Assembly: GCF_017591425.1 (NCBI RefSeq)
Contig: NW_024465777.1
Location: 6,076,001 to 6,140,000, forward strand
Length of the DNA: 64,000 nt
Direction of reading: 5' to 3'
Source of the DNA: Ochotona curzoniae
Lineage: Eukaryota; Chordata; Mammalia; Lagomorpha; Ochotonidae
Shown: positions 56,601 through 64,000 of the stretch, piece after piece
How the letters are laid out: every line of letters begins with the position of its first letter
How positions within the stretch are numbered: position 1 is the first letter of the stretch
Program-made: the position numbers and the translations under genes
The notes under the pieces: model-generated
Databases searched by the model: none
Told to the model about the DNA's origin: nothing
The model's input: only the letters and a program-made list of their open reading frames with translations

Positions 56601-59600
56601 ACTTTGGGATTTGATGTATATTGACTGTCAAAAGCAAATTATTCTGATAGGGCATTTCCCCATCAGGGCTGGTTTTTACTTGTTAGGGAGAATTTCAGAA
56701 AACATAAAAACAGAATAATGTCAGACCCGGCGGTGTGGCCTAGTGGCTAAAGTCCTCGCCTTGAATGCCCCAGGATCCCATATGGGTGCCGGTTCTAATC
56801 CCGGCAGCCCCACTTCCCATCCAGCTCCCTGCTTATGGCCTGGGAAAGCAGTCGAGGACAGCCCAAAGCCTTGGGACTCTGCACCCACGTGGGAGACCTG
56901 GAGGAAGTTCCCGGTTCCAACTTCGGATTGGTGCAGCATTGGCCGTTGCGCTCACTTGGGGAGTGAACTATTGGACGGAAGATCTTCCTCTCTGTTTCTC
57001 CTCCTCTCTGTATATCCGATTTTGTAATAAAAACAAAATCTTTAAAAAAAAAAAAAAAAAAACTATATTTAAAACAAAAGAGAATAATGTCTTGAGCCCT
57101 TGCCCGCCTGCCACTCAGCCTCAGCTGTGACATACTGATAGCTTGGCCTGTTTGTCCCTGTGAGGGATCTTCCAAAACTACATAGAACATAGTTACCTAA
57201 AGGGAGATCTTCTATCTGCTGGTTCACTCCTCAAATGGCTACAATAGCCAGGGCTGCACCAGGCCCCGTGGGGGGCTGGCAGGGACCCAGACATTTAATC
57301 AGTCCTCCACTGCTCTTCCCAGGCCATTAGGAGGGAACGGGTTTGGAAGTGGAATAACCAAGATTTCAAATCTGCACCCTTAGGGAATGCTGGTGCCATA
57401 GGTGGAGGCTTAGCTGGCTAAGCCATGCCTGGCACCCATCTGCTCCCGAGAAAGATGTCATTGACAGTATTTCAGTCCTGTTCCCACCTGCCACTTCATC
57501 CCCATATGCTTCCATTTGCTGCCTTCACTGGACAGTTCTCTTCTGCCTGCCAGCTTGGGCCTGGCTGGTAAGCACCTGTGTCCCTCCCTCCAGGACAACA
57601 ATGGTGTGATTGGGCTGCTGGAGCCCATGAAGAAGAGCATGGTGCCCGTGCAGGTGCAGCTGGATGCTCCTGTGGTGAAGGTGGCTTCAGGTGAGTTGGG
57701 CCGTAGATCACTCTGGGCAGGAGCTAGAGAACCCTGCTCTGGGTCTGGCAGACAAGCCCTGCATCCCCCTTCTTCCTCTCGGCCTCAGGAAATGACCATT
57801 TGGTGATGCTGACGACCGACGGCGACCTCTATACCTTGGGCTGCGGGGAGCAAGGCCAGCTGGGTCGTGTGCCTGAGTTATTTGCCAACCGTGGTGGCCG
57901 GCAGGGTCTGGGTAAGTGTCTCACCCTTGTGTTTAACAGGGCAACTTTGCCACCTGGTCTCTGTCCTGGGCAGGCCAAAGGCAGCAGGGGCTATGCATTT
58001 AGGCGGATGGCAAACCTGCAGTGTTGCCTAGTTCTGCCTGCTTTCGGCTGGGCGGCCCTGGCTGGAGCTTGCTTGTTTCTGAACCTGCCTGCTGCTCACG
58101 TCACATCCCTGGGTTGTGCTCAGGAGAAGGATCACTGACACACAGCATATTCCATGTAAACGTTAACCTCTGACAAGTGTGGCAATCAGGGCCAGGCACC
58201 TGTCACTTTCGGCCTCAATTTGCTGTCTTTGAAATGCAATCGGGATGCATTGTTAGCATCTCTCCGAGGGTTTCGGTAAGGAAGCAGAAGCCGACTCGGG
58301 GAGCAAGGAGAGGGTGCTAGTCTGTAACTAACTCTGGCTTCCTGTGTCTGCAGAGCGACTCCTGGTCCCCAAGTGTGTGCTGCTGAAATCCAGGGGAACC
58401 CGGGGCCACGTGAGATTCCAGGATGCCTTCTGTGGTGCCTATTTCACCTTCGCCATCTCCCGAGAGGGCCACGTGTATGGCTTCGGCCTTTCCAACTACC
58501 ATCAGCTTGGTGAGTGCCGAGGCCAGCGTCAGACGTGACTCCAGTGTCCGGCTTCCCAGTCCTGGCTGTAATGCCTGTCACCTGTGTGTGCCCTTTGACC
58601 TGGAGAGAAGGACCACCTTGTGGGAGGGGACCAGGAAGGAGGGCTTCACCACAATGGTTCTCCTGGCCTTTCCCCAGGAACCCAAGGCACAGAGTCCTGC
58701 TTCATACCCCAGAACTTGACAGCCTTCAAGAACTCCACCAAGTCCTGGGTGGGCTTCTCAGGGGGTCAGCACCACACGGTCTGCATGGACTCTGAAGGTA
58801 GGCCTTCTGCAGCCCTCTCTGAATGGGCGTTGGTGGGGGGCGCCATACTCCTTGGAACCTGGGTCTACTCCATGGGTTGGGCCCCATGTTGGTCTGGTCC
58901 ATGAAGGGAGATTCTGCCCTCAGAATCTGAGTGCGAGTCTTTGGTGGGCACTTACAACTTGGGAGCACATGGGCTGGACCTCCTCACTGCCCTGGGAGCA
59001 GGGCCAGGCTCCCATATCCCCCTGGCCTGCTACTCTTGTTGCCTGGAGTGTTGCTCTCTGCCACTGCCCACATGTCTCTCCTGCCCTAGGAAAAGCATAC
59101 AGCCTGGGCCGGGCTGAATATGGGCGACTGGGCCTGGGTGAGGGTGCCGAAGAGAAGAGCGTCCCCACCCTCATCTCCAAGCTGCCTGCTGTCACCTCCG
59201 TGGCCTGTGGGGCCTCTGTGGGCTATGCTGTGACCAAGGATGGTGAGTGGAGTCACCTGGGCTCGGGCTGCAGGAATAAGGCTGGAGACAGCACCGGTTT
59301 GCTCCTAATTCTCGGGCATGGCTGAGCACAAAAGGAGTAAAGAAGTCACTGTAATAAGGGTGTCTGTCTTACAGAGGGGGAAAACCCGCACAGGCAGAGG
59401 TGTCGCTGAAGCCGAGAGGCGGTGAGGCCAACAGCTAGCCTCCCCACTCTGCTGCCCCAGGGCTCTCCTTTCTGCATCCAGTGACCCCTCATGTGCCACC
59501 CAGCATGTGCCAGCTTCCCTGAACCTGCTGCTTGGTATCTTCTTGGGGGAAAACGTCTTAGCAGCCAAGGGGCCTGGCAGGCCCAGCAGCAGGGATGGGG

Positions 59601-60127
59601 ACAAGTGGCCACAACAGGCGCGAGTCCCATGACACCTACACCACCCCCGGCCTTGAAGACAAGCCAGGGTGCAGGTCCTAGGAGTGAAAGGCCATGCAGA
59701 GACCTGGGAACAGCTAGCTGTGTGTGAGACCAGAGGTGCTATGCTAGGGCTGCCTGACAGGCTGAGGTCTTGGGCATTGGGGAAGGCCTGTGGTCTCACA
59801 GTGTCCATTTGCTGGGCTTCTCCCACTTCACTGAACCCCCAGAGGCTGGGCCTCACTGCCAGTGGCCAGGGCCAGATGTCCCAGACCTCATGAAGTGGGA
59901 AGTGGGACTGGAGACCCTGGAGACAGCTGCCCCTGTTTCCTTTCCCTGCAGGTCGTGTCTTTGCCTGGGGCATGGGCACCAACTACCAGCTGGGCACAGG
60001 GGAGGACGAGGACGCCTGGAGCCCCGTGGAGATGACAGGAAAGCAGCTGGAGAACCGTGTAGTGTTGTCTGTGTCCAGCGGTGGCCAGCACACAGTCTTG
60101 TTAGTCAAGGACAAGGAACAGAGCTGA
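53645..60127 (+). CDS. RCC1: RCC1, regulator of chromosome condensation / Ran guanine nucleotide exchange factor
   Basis: Nine coding exons: 53645-53717, 55729-55916, 56095-56274, 57594-57690, 57789-57911, 58354-58509, 58678-58797, 59090-59242, 59952-60127. Together they are 1266 bases, 421 residues, the human length. The start ATG lies nine bases inside an exon (acceptor TTTTCAG). The N-terminus [24 protein letters not shown] is the basic nuclear-localisation and DNA-binding tail. The rest forms the seven-bladed RCC1 propeller, with repeats such as [52 protein letters not shown] and [14 protein letters not shown]. Residues known to matter for Ran exchange are present at the expected numbers: Asp128, Asp182 and His304. 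RCC1 loads Ran with GTP on chromatin for nuclear transport and spindle assembly. Small change: GTQGTE where human has GTPGTE. Several other ORFs are intron read-ons. Confidence 0.98.
53885..53975 (+). mobile_element. MIR fragment in RCC1 intron
   Basis: GAGGCAGCGGGGTTAGGACC then TCTGAGACATGGGTTCAAGTCC follow the MIR start. Decayed. Confidence 0.4.
53976..54890. other. RCC1 intron, unique GC-rich sequence
   Basis: No exon matching RCC1 and no repeat recognised. The ORFs of 137-168 aa are composition-driven. Confidence 0.45.
54893..55178 (-). mobile_element. C-SINE, old
   Basis: Reverse (GATACCTATTTATTTGGACAG, GCATCACAGTGCCACCC). Confidence 0.75.
55215..55537 (-). mobile_element. C-SINE, old
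   Basis: Reverse (GAACATTTATTTATTTATTTAAAGG, ATGGCACAGTGTCAACCC). It lies 190 bases before RCC1 coding exon 2. Confidence 0.75.
56726..57062 (+). mobile_element. C-SINE, representative full-length copy
   Basis: Sense copy in the RCC1 intron between exons 3 and 4. It shows the family plan clearly: a tRNA-derived head with A-box-like TGGCCTAGTGG (56736-56746) and B-box-like GGTTCTAATCC (56791-56801) for RNA polymerase III, a conserved body, a CT-rich segment (about 56988-57010), then an A-rich tail. All other copies listed are variants of this unit. Confidence 0.97.
57200..57437 (-). mobile_element. C-SINE, old, tail missing
   Basis: Reverse (GAGATCTTCTATCTGCTGG to CTAAGCCATGCCTGGCACCC). Confidence 0.75.
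58175..58290 (+). mobile_element. MIR fragment in RCC1 intron
   Basis: CACTTTCGGCCTCAATTTGC, GTCTTTGAAATGCAATCGGG and GTTAGCATCTCTCCGAGGG follow the MIR core order. It lies upstream of the exon at 58354. Confidence 0.45.
59250..59951. other. Last RCC1 intron, unique sequence
   Basis: No SINE and no extra exon recognised. The 225-aa frame on the other strand spans mixed intron and exon and has no support. Confidence 0.5.
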
Positions 60128-61030
60128 TGAAGCCTCTGGGGGCTGGCCTGGCCCTCGCCCACCCTCGTGGAACAGACGCGGTGACAACTCCAGATCCCAG
60201 CAGGCCCCTCCCCAGCCCTGAGCACTGTTATCGCCTGCCATTTCCCCATCAGCAGAACAGAATCCTTTTTCTCTTCTTCCTTCTTTCTGGAATCATCCTG
60301 GGACCTGCAGGATGAAGGGGAAGGATGGAGGGGCAGTGTGGGGCAGAAGGAACATTTGCTCAACCCAGAACCATGTGGTTACACTATCCCCTAGCTCCTG
60401 TGGTCTTGGTTGGCCCTGGCTTGCCTACCAGGAAACCAAAACTCCCTCCCCCGGAGTTTAGCGCCATCCTCCTGTCCTGTGCCGCTCTTGCTGACCCCAT
60501 CAGTCACAGGCAAAGGGTTTAGTCATCAGCTGCAGCTGGCCTGGGCCTCGGGATGTACGAAGGGGCAGGGCAGCACAGCTGTGGGCAGTACCACGCCATA
60601 TGCACAGGTCTGAATGGCATGTGAGCGGCTCTGTTAATGGGACAGGAAGGATGACAGCTCTCCACCTGACCAAGAAACAAGCTGGCTAGGGGTTCTCCTA
60701 GAAGCACAAAGCCCACCCTGGCCCTCAGGCATTGCCTGGGTATCCCACCCATCCATTGGGCCTCACCTGGAGCCCAGAATCGATACCCGGATGAGAAGGA
60801 CGGCAGAGGGTCAAGGGTTCATGGAGGATGTTATAACAAACAGCAGTAATACTGAGCAGGGATGGGGTGAAGAAGAGGGTTGGAGAGGGGCAGAGGCTGG
60901 GCCTCAAGAAAAGAAAGCAGCTTGTACAGTGGCTGAGAAAATAGTTTTGATTTTTTTTAAATTATAAAATATTTTGGAGGGGAGAGTGAAATCTTTTAAC
61001 ACTTTGAATAAATTTAGAGTTTTATAAAAT
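60128..61030 (+). other. RCC1: RCC1 3' untranslated region
   Basis: Repeat-free sequence after the TGA (60125-60127) up to AATAAA at 61007-61012, giving about 0.9 kb. The first SINE appears at 61253, after the gene. The downstream TTGTTTTCTGCATATTCCTGTTTC is T-rich, suitable for cleavage. Confidence 0.8.
61007..61012 (+). terminator. RCC1: RCC1 poly(A) signal AATAAA
   Basis: Canonical hexamer about 880 bases after the RCC1 stop, followed by a T/G-rich stretch. Confidence 0.75.
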
Positions 61031-61252
61031 TGGGCTGCTTGTTTTCTGCATATTCCTGTTTCTTCGGGGAGCACCTGCCATGTGAGGCACTGTTGGCATG
61101 GGCAGGGTAGATCCAGGCCTGTGACCTGGTCAGGGCGGCAGCCCAAGTGTGTGGATGTGTACACAGATATCCCATCGGGAAAGCAGAAAACAATTTTGAG
61201 TTTTGTTTGGGTGTTTGTTTCTGAGAATCTGGGTTTTTAAAAAAATTGACCT

Positions 61253-61554
61253 GGGCCCAGCGGTGTGGTCTAGCGGCTAAAGTCCTCGCCTTGAATGTGC
61301 CAAGATCCCATATGGATGCGGCTCCACTTCCCATCCAGCTCCCTACTTGTGGCCTGGGAAAGCAGTCGAGGAAGGCCCAAAGCCTTGGGACTCTGCACCC
61401 ACGTGGGAGACCTGGAAGAAGTTCCTGGCTCCTGGCTTCAGACTGGCGCAGCACCGGCCATTGCGCTCACTTGGGGAGTGAATCATGGGACAGTGAATCT
61501 CTCGGTCTCTCTGTACATCTGACTTTCCAATAATAATAAAATAAATCTAAAAAA
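61253..61554 (+). mobile_element. C-SINE
   Basis: Sense, head GGGCCCAGCGGTGTGGTC. Short deletion before GCTCCACTTCCC. Confidence 0.92.
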
Positions 61555-61563
61555 ATGGTCCTG

Positions 61564-61853
61564 GGCCCGGTGCGATGGCACAGTGGTTAAGTCCTCGCCT
61601 CGCACGCCTGGGATCCCATATGGGCACCGGTTCTAGTCCCGGCAGCCCCGCTTCCCTTCCAGCTCCCTGCCTGTGACCTGGGAAAGCAGTCGAGGACGGC
61701 CCAAAGCTTTGGGACCCTGCACCCATGTGGGAGACCCGGAAGAGGCTCCTGGCTTCGGACCGGTATAGCATTGGCCGTTATGGTCACTTGGGAAATGACT
61801 CATCGGACGGAAGATCTTCCGTAAATAAAAAATAAATCTTTTGAAAAAAAATG
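61564..61853 (+). mobile_element. C-SINE, young subfamily, CT-rich part deleted
   Basis: Sense, head GGGCCCGGTGCGATGGC. AAAAAATGGTCCTG stands before it (61550-61563) and again after its tail (about 61846-61859), the target duplication. It carries the young-subfamily deletion (GGAAGAGGCTCC). The tail goes straight from AAGATCTTCCG to TAAATAAAAAATAAATC. Confidence 0.95.
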
Positions 61854-61887
61854 GTCCTGCATAATACAAGATAAACGGGGAAAAATA

Positions 61888-62165
61888 TTTTTAAAGATTT
61901 TTTTTATTTTCATTGGAAAGTCAGATATACAGAGAGGAGAAGAGACAGAAAGGAAGATCTTCCGTCCAGTGGTTCACTCCCCAAGCGAGTGCAACAGCTG
62001 GAGCTGAGCCAAGCTGAAAGGAGCCAGGAGCTTCTTCGGGTCTCCCACACGGGTGCAGGTCCCAAGGCTTTGGGCCATCCTTCCCATGCCACAGGCAGGG
62101 AGCTGGATGGGAAGCAGGTCTGCCAGGATTAGAACTGGAGCCCATATGGGATCCCTGCGTGTGCC
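61888..62165 (-). mobile_element. C-SINE, head truncated
   Basis: Reverse. Ends after ATGGGATCCCTGCGTGTGCC. Confidence 0.88.
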
Positions 62166-62415
62166 CCTGGGAAGGATCTTTAATGTCCTGACCTGGAGCC
62201 CAAATTTTTGAGATGAGTGCACCCTAGAAATGCCCCGAGCTGCTTGTAGAGCTTCCGAGAGCTGCTGACGTGCCCTTTACAGTGCCCACCAGCTACATGC
62301 AGCTCTACAGTTAAGTCCACTGAGGAAGTTTCTTTAGTTGTAGGCACCTTGCTTTGAGTGCTTGGGCATCGCATGTAGTTACACCAGAGGGTCGAACCAG
62401 CAAAAATAGAACTTA
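62166..62415. other. Intergenic, RCC1 to TRNAU1AP
   Basis: Unique; nothing recognised. Confidence 0.4.
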
Positions 62416-62417
62416 AT

Positions 62418-62535
62418 GGGGCCAGCATTCGGAGCATTAGTTTAAACTTCCAGCAACAGCATCCTTTATCAGAGCGCTGGTTTGAGTCCCAACTGTAACT
62501 TCCCATCCAGCTCCCTGTTAATGTGCCAGGGAAGA
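62418..62535 (+). mobile_element. C-SINE head fragment, old
   Basis: Sense (GGGGCCAGCATTCGGAGCATT to CTTCCCATCCAGCTCCCTG). Confidence 0.6.
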
Positions 62536-62939
62536 AAAAAATCAGTTACAGTGACAGCCTGCAAACTACCCTTCTGGAGAATGACTGGATGCCAGGCAAG
62601 GGACTGGGTGCTTTCTCTACTTGCTGTAATTTTTCTCCCTTTACAGCTCAGAGGAAAGCGCTGTTGTCCAGTGAGCCTGGGGTTAAGTAGCTGCCAACCA
62701 GTCAGTTGTGACTCCACAACCAGGCTGCCTCGCCACTCACTGCAGTGGAATAGACTGACAGTTCGGATCTCAAGGTTGCCGGTTTCTGGTTTGGAGGCAA
62801 AACATCTGGAGCTCAGGGTGTGAAAGATGGGGAGGCAGGACCTGAGGGGGTCCCTCAGCTCCGGGGACGCTCCCCCAAAGGGCTGGGGGGCTCCTGGAGG
62901 TTCTCTTCAGGTCAGAGAGATGCCGGGGCGGGCTCTGGT

Positions 62940-63020
62940 ACATGGCAAAGCAAGTTTCCATATGCTGAGCCGTGGACGCCAGTTCGAGTCCTGGCTGCTC
63001 CACTGCCCACTGAGCCTCCC
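62940..63020 (+). mobile_element. C-SINE fragment, old
   Basis: Sense; the B-box region only (CCAGTTCGAGTCCTGGCTGC). Possibly older-type head with GTTCGAGTCC. Confidence 0.5.
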
Positions 63021-63144
63021 GTCACGAGAACCGGGCAGAAGTGTTTCCCACCACAACCCCCGCGTGTCCCTGCGCGGCCCCCCCCCGTGTCCCTCCACGT
63101 CCCCCCCACCCCAACCCCGTGTCCCTCCGCGGCCCCCCCCCCCC

Positions 63145-63257
63145 GTGTCCCTCAGCGGCCCCCTCTCCCGCCCGTGTCCCTCAGCGGCCCCTCTCCCGCC
63201 CGTGTCCCTCAGCGGCCCCTCTCCCGCCCGTGTCCCTCAGCGGCCCCTCTCCCGCCC
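63145..63257. repeat. 28-bp GC-rich minisatellite upstream of TRNAU1AP
   Basis: Four tandem units, 29 bases then three of 28 (63145-63173, 63174-63201, 63202-63229, 63230-63257), each beginning GTGTCCCTCAGCGGCC and ending TCTCCCGCCC. A fifth partial unit follows at 63258. From about 63060 to 63144 there are degenerate units with poly(C) runs (GTGTCCCTCCACG, GTGTCCCTCCGCGG). The array ends about 250 bases before the ATG. Confidence 0.92.
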
Positions 63258-63269
63258 GTGTCCCTCAGC

Positions 63270-63990
63270 GGCCCCGCGGCTTCCGCCGGCCTGGCCACTC
63301 CGTTCCGACCCCTCCCGCTGGGACCCGGAAGCCCCGCGGGCAGCCGGGTCACCGGGCAAACCCGGGCCGGAGCAGCGGCCGCGGAGGTCCGGAGCATGCG
63401 CGGAAGGGCGTCGGAGGCGGGCGGCGTGGAAGGAGCGAGCGCCCCGATGGCGAGCTGCGCCCGCGCGGGCTTGTGAGGGCCCGGGCCCCGGCGAGGCCCC
63501 GGCGATGGCCGCCAGCCTGTGGATGGGAGACGTGAGTGAGCGCGGCCGCGGGGCAGCGACGGAGGAACCTCGGGGTCGCGAGGGAGATCGCGTCTGAGAG
63601 GGAGGGGACTCGGGATCCCCATCGCGTAGAGAGGAACAGCAAGAAGGTTCCTTCTGGCGACGGCGGAGGGGCGGGCCGGCCGAGGGGCTTCTCGGAGGGC
63701 GAAGGGGGGCGCTGAGGACGAGAGGCCTCGCGGGGATGGCCGAGCTCCGTGGCGTGGAGGTGGAGGTCCGCCCTGCAGTGGCGGAGCCGGGGTGCGGGGA
63801 GCCGAGCGGGAGGGAAGAAGCCGGCGCGAGCCGCTCTGCTCTGGTTGGCGCAGCTCGAGCCCTACATGGACGAGAACTTCATCTCCCGAGCCTTCGCCAC
63901 CATGGGGGAGACCGTGATGAGCGTGAAAATTATCCGCAACCGCCTCACCGGGTATGTTCCCTGCACTTCCTCGTTGCACCGGGAGCCTCG
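63270..63990 (+). promoter_or_regulatory. TRNAU1AP: CpG island, TRNAU1AP promoter and first exon
   Basis: CG-rich sequence begins at the minisatellite and continues through both exons. No TATA box is seen upstream of the ATG, as usual for housekeeping promoters. The 250 bases between the minisatellite and the ATG must contain the start site; I cannot place it. Confidence 0.7.
63505..63951 (+). CDS. TRNAU1AP: TRNAU1AP (SECp43), tRNA-Sec associated protein, first two coding exons
   Basis: Exon 1 63505-63531 encodes MAASLWMGD (donor GTGAGT). Exon 2 63854-63951 (acceptor GCGCAG) encodes [18 protein letters not shown] and on to IRNRLTG, with donor GTATGT. This is the start of the first RNA-recognition motif of TRNAU1AP; LWMGDL is its RNP2 strand, split by the intron. 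The protein associates with selenocysteine tRNA and is linked to its methylation and to selenoprotein synthesis. The rest of the gene (second RRM, Tyr-rich tail) lies beyond the window. Long overlapping ORFs on both strands here are GC-driven shadows. Confidence 0.95.
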
Positions 63991-64000
63991 GCCCTGGCCG

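Noticed and set aside
59305..59982. 225-aa ORF on the - strand in the RCC1 intron
   Set aside because: It overlaps the last RCC1 exon in antisense and has no recognisable domain.
62820..63979. Pro/Arg/Ser-rich ORFs up to 256 aa on both strands
   Set aside because: They come from the minisatellite and CpG island. The real gene here is TRNAU1AP, with short exons.

Overview
The window is mammalian nuclear DNA, almost certainly from a lagomorph and most likely a pika (Ochotona). Both points are inferences. The basis is roughly 70 copies of one tRNA-derived SINE (lagomorph C-SINE) carrying the head GGGCCCGGC, the B-box-like GGTTCTAATCC and the tail AATAAATAAATC, together with spliced genes flanked by GT/AG introns. 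Gene order is PHACTR4 - SNHG3 (hosting SNORA73A/B) - RCC1 - TRNAU1AP, all on the + strand, which matches human 1p35.3.

Layout. Positions 1-28105 hold the last twelve coding exons of PHACTR4, encoding 699 residues; the start codon lies upstream of the window. Its 3'UTR runs to about 30.1 kb. From 30.1 to 39.7 kb is SINE-rich intergenic DNA. This includes a broken, processed copy of PTP4A1 (PRL-1) on the - strand at 33.98-36.77 kb, with an in-frame stop and a SINE in its coding region. SNHG3 occupies 40059 to about 41825: a TATA box, a 5'TOP start, three short exons and one SNORA73 (U17) H/ACA RNA in each intron. A CpG island at 46.2-46.9 kb is the probable RCC1 promoter. The complete RCC1 coding sequence (nine coding exons, 421 residues) spans 53645-60127 and ends at a poly(A) signal near 61.0 kb. 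The window closes in the CpG-island promoter and first two coding exons of TRNAU1AP.

Function. These are housekeeping genes with separate jobs and do not form a pathway: actin/PP1 regulation (PHACTR4), 18S rRNA processing (SNORA73), Ran nucleotide exchange and mitosis (RCC1), and selenocysteine tRNA biology (TRNAU1AP). SNHG3 and RCC1 are close enough for the read-through transcription known in human.

I found no unknown multi-gene system. The most interesting structure is the PTP4A1 retrocopy. A single perfect 14-bp target-site duplication encloses both a full-length SINE and the retrocopy, in the order expected from template switching during retrotransposition. Also notable are two nearly identical SNORA73 genes whose identity stops at the snoRNA ends, a 28-bp GC-rich minisatellite next to the TRNAU1AP start, and a young SINE subfamily with a shared deletion.
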